Positions 51,210 to 61,300 of a stretch of 64,000 nucleotides of DNA are shown in pieces. The notes under the pieces were generated by a model. It was not told the DNA's origin. It saw only the letters and a list, made by a program, of their open reading frames with translations, and made no database searches. Source of the DNA: JABCYV01 sp035512155 (GTDB taxonomy: Bacteria; Acidobacteriota; Terriglobia; Terriglobales; Acidobacteriaceae); the NCBI GenBank assembly GCA_035512155.1, contig DATKEN010000003.1, positions 1 through 64,000 of the forward strand, given 5' to 3'. How positions within the stretch are numbered: the stretch's first letter is position 1; each line of letters starts with the position of its first letter. Position numbers and translations under genes: made by a program.

Positions 51210-52442
51210 GTGGAGCGGCTAATTTCGAAAAACCAACCACCCTCTCGTATGCCCTCTGCCCCGCCCATGCCGACAGTCCCGCCAGCCAAGCCTGAGCGAC
51301 GACAGGTGCGAGCATTCGTCTCCAGTACCGAGTTCGACCTGTTGCTCGCCTGCTGTGTCCACGCTTCGGGCGACGAACCTATCCGCGAGATTCTTGAAGG
51401 TCCGCTGGACTGGAAGCGGCTTCTCCAGCTTGCCGGGCACCACGCCGTGATACCTCAGCTGTATCACTGTCTGTCGGCATCCAATGTCATACCCCAGGAA
51501 GCGTTGCCTTTGCTTCAGCAGCACTACGAAGCTAACGCGCGGCAGACCCTCTGGCTCACTCGCGAATTGCTCCGGATTCTTAGTCACTTGCAGAGAAATG
51601 GCATCGAGACTCTGTCATATAAGGGGCCTGTTTTGGCAGAAATCCTGTATGGCAATGTTGCGCTGCGTCAGTTTTCGGATCTGGATCTGCTGATCCACGA
51701 GGCGGACATGGCGAAAGCCAAGGCCGCACTTCTCGAACTGGGATACAAGCCCGCGCTTCAGCTGACCCCGTGGCAAAACCGCGCTTATCTCGAGTCCGGG
51801 TATGAATACGCATTCGACAGCTCTCTCGGCCGGAACCTGTTGGAAATGCAGTGGCGGATTCTGCCACGTTTCTATTCGATCAACTTCGACGTCGACGCGT
51901 TTTTCAGCCGGTCAATGGTCCTAAGTTTAGGCGGACATTCTTTGCGCACGCTTTGCAGGGAAGACTTAATGGCGGTGCTCTGCGTTCACGCCGCCAAGCA
52001 TGCGTGGGTACAGCTTTCCTGGCTGTGCGATATCGCGGAGTTGGCCCGGTCGGTCGACTGGGTCGTTGTTCAGGATTATGCCAGGCGGTTGGGCATCGAA
52101 CGAATCGTAGCGGTGACTTTCATCTTGGCTGCCCGACTTCTTGGGACACGCATGCCGCAACCAGTACAGGAGCGAATCCGCAACGATCGCGCTGCCGAAG
52201 GGCTTGCAGACAGACTTCTGCCGATCATCAGCCAGGGAGCAGAGTACGACACGGAGTCGATGGCTTATTTCCGGCTGATCATGGATGTGCGAGAACGCTC
52301 GCGGGATCGATTGCGTTTTGTGGGGCGATTGGCTTTCACCCCAAGCGTCGGGGAGTGGAGCTCGATCCGATTGCCCGGCCCTCTGTTCCCCTTGTATCGC
52401 GTCGTGCGTCTAATGCGATTGGCGGGAAGATTGATTTCATAG
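51210..52442 (+). CDS. Uncharacterised nucleotidyltransferase (NTP_transf_5-type)
   Basis: A 410-residue protein. The nucleotidyltransferase core appears around LSYKGPVLAEILYG and FSDLDLLIHEADMAKAKAALLELG (D-x-D). A long helical C-terminus follows (AVLCVHAAKHAWVQLSWLCDIAELA). This family often lies beside PqqD- and HPr-kinase-like genes in lasso and exosortase-linked loci (from memory), so it probably belongs to the same cluster although divergently transcribed. Start is GTG 51210 or ATG 51249; the Pro-rich N-terminus is not conserved-looking. Confidence 0.8.
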   Translation: MERLISKNQPPSRMPSAPPMPTVPPAKPERRQVRAFVSSTEFDLLLACCVHASGDEPIREILEGPLDWKRLLQLAGHHAVIPQLYHCLSASNVIPQEALPLLQQHYEANARQTLWLTRELLRILSHLQRNGIETLSYKGPVLAEILYGNVALRQFSDLDLLIHEADMAKAKAALLELGYKPALQLTPWQNRAYLESGYEYAFDSSLGRNLLEMQWRILPRFYSINFDVDAFFSRSMVLSLGGHSLRTLCREDLMAVLCVHAAKHAWVQLSWLCDIAELARSVDWVVVQDYARRLGIERIVAVTFILAARLLGTRMPQPVQERIRNDRAAEGLADRLLPIISQGAEYDTESMAYFRLIMDVRERSRDRLRFVGRLAFTPSVGEWSSIRLPGPLFPLYRVVRLMRLAGRLIS

Positions 52443-52461
52443 CCGACCGAGTCTGAAACCA

Positions 52462-53268
52462 TCACCGTTTCGCATTCTTCCTTGCCTGCGCCATACCCGC
52501 CCGCAGACCTCGGTCGACGGCTCGCGAATATCCATACTTCTTCATGCTGGCCATGGCTGCTGCCGAAATACCGCCCGGCGTGGCTGCCTCGTGCAGCAGA
52601 TTCTGCAGCGATGTCTTGCCCTCACGCCAGGCGATAAGACCATCCGTGAGAGCGTGCAGGGCTGCAATCTGGGCCATCCTGCGACTGAGCCCCAACTTCT
52701 CGGCGGCTGCCGTCAATACCGCAAGCGCGTGATAGCCGTGGCTACAAGAGTAGGTCACGGTAAAGGCATCGAACTGGTTCTCAGGAATTTCTACGACGAG
52801 CCCGACCCTGGCAAAGAGTTGCTTTACCCTTTGCCGTTCCGAGCGTGGAAGCTCGGGCTCGAACACTACTGCTGTCAAACCGCGCCCACTGCGGCACACC
52901 GGACTGGGCATGGCTCGAGCCCAATGCACCGGCGGTCCTAATCGAGCTCGCAACTTGGACAGAGGTATGCCCGCCGCGAGGCTGACGGCGGTCACGGGGT
53001 GGCTAATCTTACCAATTCTGTCTAGCAATTCACGGACTGAGTTCGGCCTCACCGCGATGATCAGAAGACGAGCTTGCTGCACCGCCTTGCCGAGATTATG
53101 TTCGACGATCACTCCGTGCTGCTGTTTCAGACGCTGCACTTTGCGAGGATGACGGTCATGGACGACGATGGGCTTCGCATATCGAGAGAGCCGGAGGCCG
53201 GCCACAAGTGCGCTCGTGATCCGACCTCCGCCTAAAAAAACGGTCGCACTCTTTCGCACGGCATTCAT
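52462..53268 (-). CDS. Pyrroline-5-carboxylate reductase-like protein
   Basis: A 268-residue protein of the ProC fold: Rossmann start TVFLGGGRITSALVAGL, RLLIIAVRPNSVRELL, VHWARAMPSPVCRSGRG and a helical dimer domain ending EAATPGGISAAAMASMKKYG. ProC reduces pyrroline-5-carboxylate to proline with NAD(P)H. The usual PGGTT reads PGGIS here and the nucleotide loop is GGGRIT rather than GAGNM, so the substrate may differ. Its ATG overlaps the aminotransferase stop (ATGA), linking it to the five-gene operon. Confidence 0.75.
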   Translation of the reverse strand: MNAVRKSATVFLGGGRITSALVAGLRLSRYAKPIVVHDRHPRKVQRLKQQHGVIVEHNLGKAVQQARLLIIAVRPNSVRELLDRIGKISHPVTAVSLAAGIPLSKLRARLGPPVHWARAMPSPVCRSGRGLTAVVFEPELPRSERQRVKQLFARVGLVVEIPENQFDAFTVTYSCSHGYHALAVLTAAAEKLGLSRRMAQIAALHALTDGLIAWREGKTSLQNLLHEAATPGGISAAAMASMKKYGYSRAVDRGLRAGMAQARKNAKR

Positions 53269-54605
53269 GCGGGGTCTACGCAAGCCCGGTCCACGGCCTC
53301 GATCAGCAGCGCAATATCTTCATCCCTGTGCGCGGTGGAGATGATCCAGTGCAGTCCATTGGATGGCGTCATGTAGATGCCGTTGTCGAGCAAGCGATGG
53401 ACGAAGCGAGAATAGCGCTGAGTATCCACATAAGCGCAGTAGTCGCGATAGTCGTGAACTGCCTCCCGATCGGTGAAATAGATCTGGAACATGGGGCCGA
53501 ATCCCTGCACGATCGCCTTGACGTTGCGCCGGCGAAATACTTCGCGCAATCCAGCAATGGCCGCATCGCCCATTGCATGAAGCCTGCCATGTGCGCCATC
53601 GGCAGACAGTAGATCGAGGTTAGCGGCGACTACCTTCATGGTAAGGCGGTGTCCGTTGAACGTGCCGTAGTGCAGGACCATGTCACCGCTCCAGCGCATG
53701 CGATCGAGAATAGAGCGCGGACCCGTCACGGCGCCCACAGGAAATCCGGCGCCCAGCGCTTTGCCGAAGGTGCTGATGTCGGGCCGGATTCCGTAGTACT
53801 CCTGGCAACCCCCAGGCGCGTAGCGGAACCCGGTGACGACTTCATCAAAAATAAGAAGCACGCCATGGTCGCGGGTGAGTTCGCGGAGTCGCTGGAGATA
53901 ACTATCATGGGGCAGAATGCAGCCCATGTTGGCCATGATTGGCTCCGTAATAACGGCGGCGAGTTCGCGGCCATGCTCGCGCAACACGCGCTCAAGACTG
54001 TTTACGTCATTCCACGGAGCAAGAACCACGTCGTCAAAGGTGGCCGGCGGAATACCTTGCGAGTCAGGAATGCGGGCTGGATTTTCCCGCGGACCCAGTT
54101 GCTCCAGGGGATGGCTGTGCGCATTCAAAAGATAAGGATCGTACCAGCCGTGATAGTGCCCTTCGAACTTCAGGAATTTGTGCCGTCCCGTGTGGGCACG
54201 CGCTAGCCTCAAGGCCAGCATGGTGGCTTCGCTGCCGCTGTTGGTGAAGCGAACCACTTCAGCGGATGGGACCATTCGGCAGAAGCGCTCGGCGGCCTCA
54301 ACCTCGGCGGAGGTTGCCGCCGCAAAGTGTGCGCCCTCGGCCGCAGCCTGCGAAACCTTCTCAATCAGCGTGGGATGCGCATGGCCATGGATGAGCGCAC
54401 CAAACGACATCATGAAATCCACGTATTCGTTGCCGTCGGCGTCCCAGACGTGGGAGCCTTGGCCGCGCTCTAGAAAAATTGGACCAGCAGTGTATACGGC
54501 CGAGCCGCGTGAAGGGGAGTTCACGCCCTCGACCAGTGATTGCTGGGCCCGCTCGTACCATTGCAGTGAGAGAGAATGATTTCGGGTTGTGCTTGTCTTC
54601 GTCAA
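53265..54605 (-). CDS. Class III aminotransferase, glutamate-1-semialdehyde aminomutase-like
   Basis: A 446-residue PLP enzyme. YTAGPIFLERGQGSHVWDADG, FTNSGSEATMLALRLARAHTG, GHYHGWYD, LLIFDEVVTGFRYAPGG and the PLP Lys in STFGKALGAGFPVGA follow the glutamate-1-semialdehyde aminomutase (HemL) line. The position in an operon with three SDR dehydrogenases and a ProC-like reductase argues for a catabolic or secondary-metabolite aminotransferase instead of heme synthesis. TTG start at 54605, close behind GAGGAG. Confidence 0.8.
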   Translation of the reverse strand: MTKTSTTRNHSLSLQWYERAQQSLVEGVNSPSRGSAVYTAGPIFLERGQGSHVWDADGNEYVDFMMSFGALIHGHAHPTLIEKVSQAAAEGAHFAAATSAEVEAAERFCRMVPSAEVVRFTNSGSEATMLALRLARAHTGRHKFLKFEGHYHGWYDPYLLNAHSHPLEQLGPRENPARIPDSQGIPPATFDDVVLAPWNDVNSLERVLREHGRELAAVITEPIMANMGCILPHDSYLQRLRELTRDHGVLLIFDEVVTGFRYAPGGCQEYYGIRPDISTFGKALGAGFPVGAVTGPRSILDRMRWSGDMVLHYGTFNGHRLTMKVVAANLDLLSADGAHGRLHAMGDAAIAGLREVFRRRNVKAIVQGFGPMFQIYFTDREAVHDYRDYCAYVDTQRYSRFVHRLLDNGIYMTPSNGLHWIISTAHRDEDIALLIEAVDRACVDPA

Positions 54606-54650
54606 TTCTCCTCAGTGCCCACTTGACTGGCCGAGCATGCCGGCAAGAAC

Positions 54651-55412
54651 CTAATCGGCCGTGCCGCCGCCATCCACCACCACCGCCGCGCCGGTCATGA
54701 ACGACGAGTCGTCGGAAGCGAGAAACAGGGCCGCTTTAGCGATTTCGTTGGCAGTTCCTATCCGTCCTAAGGGCCGGTTGCTGCAACCTGCCAGGTAATC
54801 TTCCCACTTCAAACCCCGCATGCGCGCATCCTCTGGAAGCATGGGCGTGTCCACGTCACCTGGACAGATGCAGTTCACGCGGATGCCTTGCCGCCCGTGA
54901 TCGATCGCCATTGCCTTGGTCAAAAGCACCACGCCGCCTTTGGAAGCGCAGTATGCCACCGCCGCGTCGCCACCCACGATGCCCCAGCCGGAGCTATTGT
55001 TGATGATTACGCCGCTGCCCTGCTGGATCATGCCAGGCAGTGAGGCCTTCGACATCAGGAAAGTGCCCTTCAAGTTGATCTCAATTTGGAGGTCCCATTC
55101 TTCTTCAGTGCAACCAACCGCGGTGTTGGGATAGAAGATACCGGCATTGTTGAACAGAATGTCAAGGCGACCGAAAGCGCGCACGGTTTCGTCAACGGCG
55201 CGCTGGCATTGTTCCCATTTCCTGACATCGGTACAGATGAAAATGGCTTGGCTACCTTCTTTCAGAATCTGCTCGGTCACAGCATGGCCGCGCTTTTCGT
55301 TGCGGCCGGCAATAGCCACTTTGGCGCCCTCCTGGGCAAAGAGGAGCGCCGAGGCCTCACCGATGCCGGACGTCCCACCCGTTATGAGAGTGACTTTGTT
55401 TGCCAGGCGCAT
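54651..55412 (-). CDS. SDR-family dehydrogenase (first of three by position)
   Basis: A 253-residue short-chain dehydrogenase: TGGTSGIG cofactor loop, NNAG motif, catalytic Ser in NNSSGWGIVGG and Y-x3-K in YCASKGG, and the closing GAAVVVDGGG. It uses NAD(P)H to oxidise or reduce an alcohol/ketone of unknown identity. Close paralogue of the next gene, with the same SGWG segment. It starts 14 bases after that gene ends. Confidence 0.9.
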   Translation of the reverse strand: MRLANKVTLITGGTSGIGEASALLFAQEGAKVAIAGRNEKRGHAVTEQILKEGSQAIFICTDVRKWEQCQRAVDETVRAFGRLDILFNNAGIFYPNTAVGCTEEEWDLQIEINLKGTFLMSKASLPGMIQQGSGVIINNSSGWGIVGGDAAVAYCASKGGVVLLTKAMAIDHGRQGIRVNCICPGDVDTPMLPEDARMRGLKWEDYLAGCSNRPLGRIGTANEIAKAALFLASDDSSFMTGAAVVVDGGGTAD

Positions 55413-55426
55413 GGGTGTGGCCCAAG

Positions 55427-56200
55427 CTACGACCCTGCCAAGCCTCCGCCGTCTACGACGAGCGCAGTGCCGGTCACGAACGACGCCGCATCACTTGCCA
55501 AGTACAGCGCGGCCTGCGCAATCTCGCCCGGTTTCCCGACGCGGCCTAGAGGACGCCGGGCGGATTCTGTTAAAAAGCGCTCGGTCGGTTCTCCCAGTTG
55601 CTGGGCTTCGTCGCGCAGCATCGTGGTATCGGTGTCCCCGGGGCAGATGCAGTTTACGCGAATGCTTTGCGGGCCGTGGTCTATGGCCATCGCCTTAGTG
55701 AGCAACACCACTGCGCCTTTCGACGCGCAGTACACCGCCGCCTTCGGGCCGCCAGCAAGCCCCCAGCCCGATGCCATATTGATGATGGAACCTCCGCCGG
55801 CCTTCTCCATGATTGGGATAACCTGCCGGGACATCAGAAAAATGGATTTCACGTTCACGGCCATCACCCGGTCCCAGTCTTCCTCGTTCAGTTCCAGCAC
55901 AGTAGTGCGGCGGATGATTCCCGCGTTGTTGAAAATGACATGAATCCCGCCTAGTTCGCCCATCGTGCGCTGGACGATGCGTTGGCAATCTCCTGCCCGA
56001 GCCACGTCGCCTGGTTCGAACATCGCCCGGCCGCCGTTGCAGGCAATCTCTTCGACAACCGCCCGCCCAGATTGCTGGTTTAAATCGACAATGGCGACCG
56101 ACGCACCTTCCTGGGCAAAAAGCAGCGCCGTGGCGCGCCCTATGCCGGAAGCGCCGCCGGTGATGAGCGCCACTTTACCGTTAAGCTGTCCTTCACTCAC
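55427..56200 (-). CDS. SDR-family dehydrogenase (second)
   Basis: A 257-residue classical SDR: TGGASGIG, NNAG, MASGWGLAGG with the catalytic Ser, YCASKGA (Y-x3-K) and GTALVVDGGG. GTG start at 56200 shares four bases with the stop of the upstream SDR, so the two are co-translated. Sequence similarity to the SDR at 54651-55412 points to a tandem duplication. Confidence 0.9.
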   Translation of the reverse strand: MSEGQLNGKVALITGGASGIGRATALLFAQEGASVAIVDLNQQSGRAVVEEIACNGGRAMFEPGDVARAGDCQRIVQRTMGELGGIHVIFNNAGIIRRTTVLELNEEDWDRVMAVNVKSIFLMSRQVIPIMEKAGGGSIINMASGWGLAGGPKAAVYCASKGAVVLLTKAMAIDHGPQSIRVNCICPGDTDTTMLRDEAQQLGEPTERFLTESARRPLGRVGKPGEIAQAALYLASDAASFVTGTALVVDGGGLAGS

Positions 56201-56949
56201 CGGCTGGCCAGCCCTCCTGCGGTTTCCGCACCGTCAATCGTATAGACCTGCCCGGTCATGTACGCGGCGTCGTCGGACGCCAGAAACGCGAACAGCGCCG
56301 CGATCTCCTCAGGTTGGGCGTGGCGTCCTAGAGGAATCTTGCGATTTAGTTCTTCCAGCATTTCATCGGTATATTCAGCACGCTGCATGGGCGTGAGGAC
56401 GTATCCAGGCGCGACCGCGCAAACCCGAACTTTGGGCGCGAGTTCCAGGGCCATGGACTTGGTCAGCTCGATGACTCCAGCTTTTGTGGCGTTATAGTCG
56501 GCATAGTAGGGCTGGCCGACGAGGCCGTTAGTCGAAGCAGTCTGAAGAATCACTCCGCTGCCACGTTCCCACATATGCCTGGCGGCGGTCTGGGCCACGT
56601 AGAACACGCCCGTCAGATTTACAGCGATGACCTTGTCCCATTCCTGAGGCGTGATGTCCAGAAAGTTATGGCGGATGCTGATGCCGGCGTTATTCACTAG
56701 CACGTCTACGCCACCCATCATGCGGACGGCGTCGGCAAAAGCCGCCTCAACCTGCTTAAGGTTTGAGACGTCGGCATTTACCGTACCGGCGAGCTTCGGC
56801 AAGTGCGTCTGGATCTGCTTGAGGCCCTGAACATCGCGGTCAAGCACACATACGACCGAGCCTTCGTCAAGAAAGCGTGCTGCGGTGGCAGCCCCAATCC
56901 CGCTCGCGCCACCCGTGATCAGGACACGCTTCCCGATAAGTCCTCGCAT
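56197..56949 (-). CDS. SDR-family dehydrogenase (third, first gene of the operon)
   Basis: A 250-residue SDR: TGGASGIG, NNAG, QTASTNGLVGQ with the Ser, YNATKAG (Y-x3-K) and GQVYTIDGAET near the end. It is more distant from the other two. It opens the run of SDR-SDR-SDR-aminotransferase-ProC-like genes. Confidence 0.9.
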   Translation of the reverse strand: MRGLIGKRVLITGGASGIGAATAARFLDEGSVVCVLDRDVQGLKQIQTHLPKLAGTVNADVSNLKQVEAAFADAVRMMGGVDVLVNNAGISIRHNFLDITPQEWDKVIAVNLTGVFYVAQTAARHMWERGSGVILQTASTNGLVGQPYYADYNATKAGVIELTKSMALELAPKVRVCAVAPGYVLTPMQRAEYTDEMLEELNRKIPLGRHAQPEEIAALFAFLASDDAAYMTGQVYTIDGAETAGGLASR

Positions 56950-57054
56950 TACGTTTCCTCAAGACAGCAAAATGGGAACTTAGAATAGAACGCCGGAGGT
57001 GATCCTGGCTAGGAGTTGAAAACCAGTTCTCGGTTCTCGGTTGCTGGTTCTCAA

Positions 57055-58209
57055 TTAGATGGGCTTGCCGCGAAAGAAGTAGACCAATTCGATGATCAGA
57101 ATGATCACGACCATGAGTTCGAGCACGAAGGCGCGGCTCTGGTTGAACTGGTCCATCATGAAGCGGTAGAGGTCCTCTGCGGTTTGCAGTTTTTGGGTGA
57201 CCAGGTCTTTATAGTCGGGAACGCCCACCTTGGCCGCTGCCAGCTTGTACAGGCGGGCAGAGAACATGTCACTCAGGAACTTGATGGCGTTGTCGGCGTG
57301 CTCGGTTAACTCGGTCACGTCGAGCAGCACGGTATGCAGCTTGGTCGCGGCACGTCCCAGGCGCCAGCGGGACAGCATGCCGGTGCCTTTGTCGAAAGAA
57401 TCGTATACGCGCTCTAATTCGCGAGTCAGCAGTTCATCGTAATGCCGAAACTCCAGCAACTGGGAGTTGGCGTACTCCAATAACTGGATGGCAGTCTCCG
57501 CGCCGGCGTCAGTGTCATAGAGGAAGGCGGCATTCCAGCCGATCACGGCCAGGTCGTTGGGGTAATAAGAAATGCGTGACTGCAGAATTTCATTGCGCTC
57601 GCCGTCGGAAAGCTGAGCAGTTTCACCACGCACAATCTGCGCGATACGCGCTCCCTGGGAAGCACAGAGCTCAGCGGCGGAAGGCGAGCCGGTTATCTCG
57701 CGCACGTGGAAGATAAAGTAATCTTCGCTAAGCCAATCTGGATACGGCTTGACCAGGGCTGGCCCCGCCCGTTCCAGCTTCTGGCGCGCAATGCGCGAGG
57801 CGTGGCGCTCGAAATCCACTTCTGATACCCAACGGCTACCCAGCAGAACCAGCGTGTCCCAGTCGCCTGAAAACGGCAGCTCGAAGACCACGCTGAGCAC
57901 ACCGTAGTCGTAATACTTGATCTGTCCCTGCAGTTGCTCGCCGCTTTCGAGCACCAGAGGCTCGATGGGTTCTACAACCGGGGGTCGCTGATAGCGGACG
58001 TAGCCGGGGGCCGGGTGCTTGAAGGTAGGCTGCTCCAGCGTCCGCGCCCCGAAGATTTGGCGCAACTGATCCAGCCGAATCTCCTCGCAGACGTCAAATT
58101 GGATAAGCACCAGGACCGAACCGTGGACCGACGCCTGAATGGCTGGTTCCGCCTTCGCCACAGGGGAGACGTCGGTGACCATCAGCGAATTCTCGCTGTC
58201 CCGGATCAT
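57055..58209 (-). CDS. RMD1/DUF155-family membrane-anchored protein
   Basis: A 384-residue protein of the family named after yeast Rmd1/Sad1-interacting factor. It has an N-terminal alpha/beta part with FDVCEEIRLDQLRQIFGA, a long helical region with EILQSRISYYPNDLAVIGWNAAFLYDT, and one membrane helix at the very end (about 360-380, LELMVVIILIIELVYFF) followed by FRGKPI. Function unknown in bacteria; the yeast relatives sit at mitochondrial membranes. Word-like repeats (CTCGGTTCTCGG) lie in the gap downstream. Confidence 0.85.
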   Translation of the reverse strand: MIRDSENSLMVTDVSPVAKAEPAIQASVHGSVLVLIQFDVCEEIRLDQLRQIFGARTLEQPTFKHPAPGYVRYQRPPVVEPIEPLVLESGEQLQGQIKYYDYGVLSVVFELPFSGDWDTLVLLGSRWVSEVDFERHASRIARQKLERAGPALVKPYPDWLSEDYFIFHVREITGSPSAAELCASQGARIAQIVRGETAQLSDGERNEILQSRISYYPNDLAVIGWNAAFLYDTDAGAETAIQLLEYANSQLLEFRHYDELLTRELERVYDSFDKGTGMLSRWRLGRAATKLHTVLLDVTELTEHADNAIKFLSDMFSARLYKLAAAKVGVPDYKDLVTQKLQTAEDLYRFMMDQFNQSRAFVLELMVVIILIIELVYFFRGKPI

Positions 58210-58335
58210 ATGAAAGTAAGGCCTAGGCCCGGGATGGGAGACTCCATCTGGGCCTCCCTATTTTCCCAGAAATCAAGCCGCTCTGGGGAGGCAATGCAGG
58301 AATAATAGCTAATGTATTTGTAATCAGCACGTTGG

Positions 58336-61300
58336 CTACTCGCGACGGGCGAGTGTCCACAATATTGCCACAGCGGTCGCAACGCCCGTTAGCGCCAGCC
58401 CCGTCTGCTTCATGGACTGCTTCACCTCTGCCTGCCGGTGTCGGACTGCGACGCGTTCCGGGTAAGCATTGTCTACTGGTACGGTACCTGTCCGCATCGC
58501 CATCTGAATGACCTCGGCCAGGTGCAGGGCGTGGCGGTCACTGCATTGAGCGATCTGCTCCCGGCAACTGAAGCCGTCGGCGATGATGAGGCAATCGGGA
58601 GAGGCCTTGCGAACCGCGGGTAGCAGCTCCAGTTCGCCAATCGCGACCGAGACGTCATATTTGTCTTGCTCAAAGCCAAAGGAACCTGCCATACCGCAAC
58701 AGCCGGGTGCCGGCGCCTGATATTCAATGCCCATCCGCATGAGGACCGCCTCTTCGTCAGTCATCTTCATGATCGATTTGTGATGGCAGTGGCCGTGGAT
58801 CAGAGCCTTGCGGGCTAGTTGCGGCAATTCGAAATGCCTGGCCTTCTTTTCCAAAAACTCGCTGAGGAGAAACGTTTGCCGTGATAGGCCGCGGGCCCGA
58901 GCGTTATTGGGGAACAGATTTACCAGTTCGTCGCGAAAAACTGCCGCGCAGCTCGGCTCCAGCACGACCACGGGGACCTCGCCTTCGATTTGCTCTGCTA
59001 GCGCGTCCAAGATTGTCAGTAGCAAGCCTTTCGCGCGTTCAAGCATGCCGAAATCATAGAGTGGACGCCCACAGCACAGGCTTGCGGAGGGTAGTTGTAC
59101 CTGAAACCCAGCGGCTTCCAGCACTTCCACAGCAGCTTTGGCTGTGTCTGGGAAGAAATAGTTGTTGAATGTATCTGGCCACAACAGTACCGGCGGTGCC
59201 CCGGTATTCCGGCGTCGGCGCCGCTTGAACCAGTCGCGAAAGTTGTGCGGGGCAAACGCCGGAATGTTTCTCTCCCTCGGCATGCCCATAGCCACCTTGG
59301 CAATGTCACGAAGGAATGGCAGTTGCGCGGCTAGATTGGCCAGGCCCGGGGCGTTCGAAGCCAACCGCGCCCAAATATCGATGTTCGCGAAGGCGTAAGC
59401 ACTGCGCGGACGCAAGCGGCGTTCGTAGTAATGAGAAAGAAATTCGGCCTTGTAGGTGGCCACATCCACTCCGACAGGACAATCGCTCTTGCATCCCTTG
59501 CAAGAGAGGCAAAGGTCGAGCGAGTGCTTGACGTCCTCATCTCGCCAGCCATCGCGGACCACTTCGCCCTGGGTCATCTCCCATAGCAGGTGGGCGCGTC
59601 CCCGGGTGGAGTGCTCTTCTTCCCGGGTCACCCGGAAGCTTGGACACATTACGCCGCCTTCATCGTGGCGGCATTTCCCCACCCCAACGCAGCGGAGCGT
59701 GGCTTGCGCCAGGCTGCCGTGATCTTCCGGGAATTGAAAATGGGTTTCCGGCTCCCACGGGCGATAGCCGGCACCCAAACGCAGGTTCTCGTCCAGTTTG
59801 TTGGGTTCGACCACCTTCCCCGGATTCATCTTCCAATCGGGGTCCCACAGCGCTTTGAACTCACGGAAAGCCTGTACCAGTTCAGGGCCGAACATCTTGG
59901 GAAGCAACTCCCCGCGTGCCTGCCCATCTCCATGTTCGCCGGAAAGCGAACCTCCGTAACTCACGACTAGATCCGCAGCCTCCTCGACGAACTTTCGATA
60001 TTTCGCGATACCCTCGCTGGTGAGCAAATCGAAGTTGGTGCGGTTATGCACGCAGCCGTGGCCGAAATGGCCATAGAGGCTTCCGACGTAGGTATAGCTA
60101 TTCATCAACCTGCGCAAGTCGCGTAGGTAACGGCCTAGTTTCTCCGGTGCGACTGCGGAATCTTCCCATCCTTCCCAGTTCGGCGCTTCTCCGGGGACGT
60201 GAGAAATTACACCGAGGCTGGACTCCCGCACCTCCCACACCCGCTTGATTTCCTGCTTGTCAGTGAAAAGGCGCATCTGCGGAGGATTTGGGCCTTGGCT
60301 CAGAGTCGCCATCAGTCCGCGCGCCTGGTCTTCGGCTTCCTGCCCGGCACCGGCGCCGAACTCGGCAAAGAGCCAGCCCCCGCCTTCCGGCAATAGAGCC
60401 AGTCCCTCGGAGTTAATGCCCATGCGCCGGGTGTACTCGACCAGCAGGTCGTCCACTCCTTCCAGGCCGATTGGTTTATGTGCCATCACGTCGGGCACGT
60501 GATCAGCACACTGGTAAATGTCGGGATACGCGATCAGCAGTAGAACACGTTCCGGCGGGCTCTCCACCAAACGGCATGTGGCCTCCAACACCGTCACACA
60601 TGTTCCTTCCGAGCCTACTAGCGCTCGTGCGACGTGGAAGCCGTTCTCCGGAAGCAGGTAATTCAGGTTGTATCCGGAAACCCGGCGCGGAATGTTGGGA
60701 TAGCGTTGGCGGACAAGTTCAGAATACTTATCCCGCAGGTTCTTTAGGCCGAGATAAATTGTTCCGCGCCGGTCGCCTTCACTAATGATTTTTTCTAACT
60801 CTGCATCGCTGGTTTGTCCCACTTTCATGCGCAGGCCGTCATAGGTAAGAATTTCCAGCGCTTCGATGTTGTCGTCGGTCTTTCCCGCCATCACCGAATG
60901 CACACCGCACGAGTTGTTACCAATCATTCCGCCGAGCGTGCAGCGATCGTGAGTTGCGGGATCAGGGCCAAAAGTTAAATGATGTCTCTCAGCCGCGTTG
61001 CGGAGATGATCTAGAACCACGCCAGGTTGAACCCGGGCGATGCGGCGGGCTGGATCAATCTCCAGAATCTTCGACATGTATCGGGAGAAGTCCAGAATGA
61101 CGGCCACGTTGCAGCATTGGCCGGCAAGGGATGTCCCACCGCCTCGACATAGGATAGGAGCGCCGTATTCACGGGCAAGCGAAACTGTGGCGACCACGTC
61201 ATCAGCATCTCGAGGAAGGACCACGCCGATTGGGACCTGGCGATAGTTAGATCCGTCGGTTGCGTAGAGAGCACGGGTGCTGCGATCGAAGCGGACCCCG

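Noticed and set aside
53649..54206. 185-codon frame antisense to the aminotransferase
   Set aside because: Shadow of a strongly conserved PLP enzyme.
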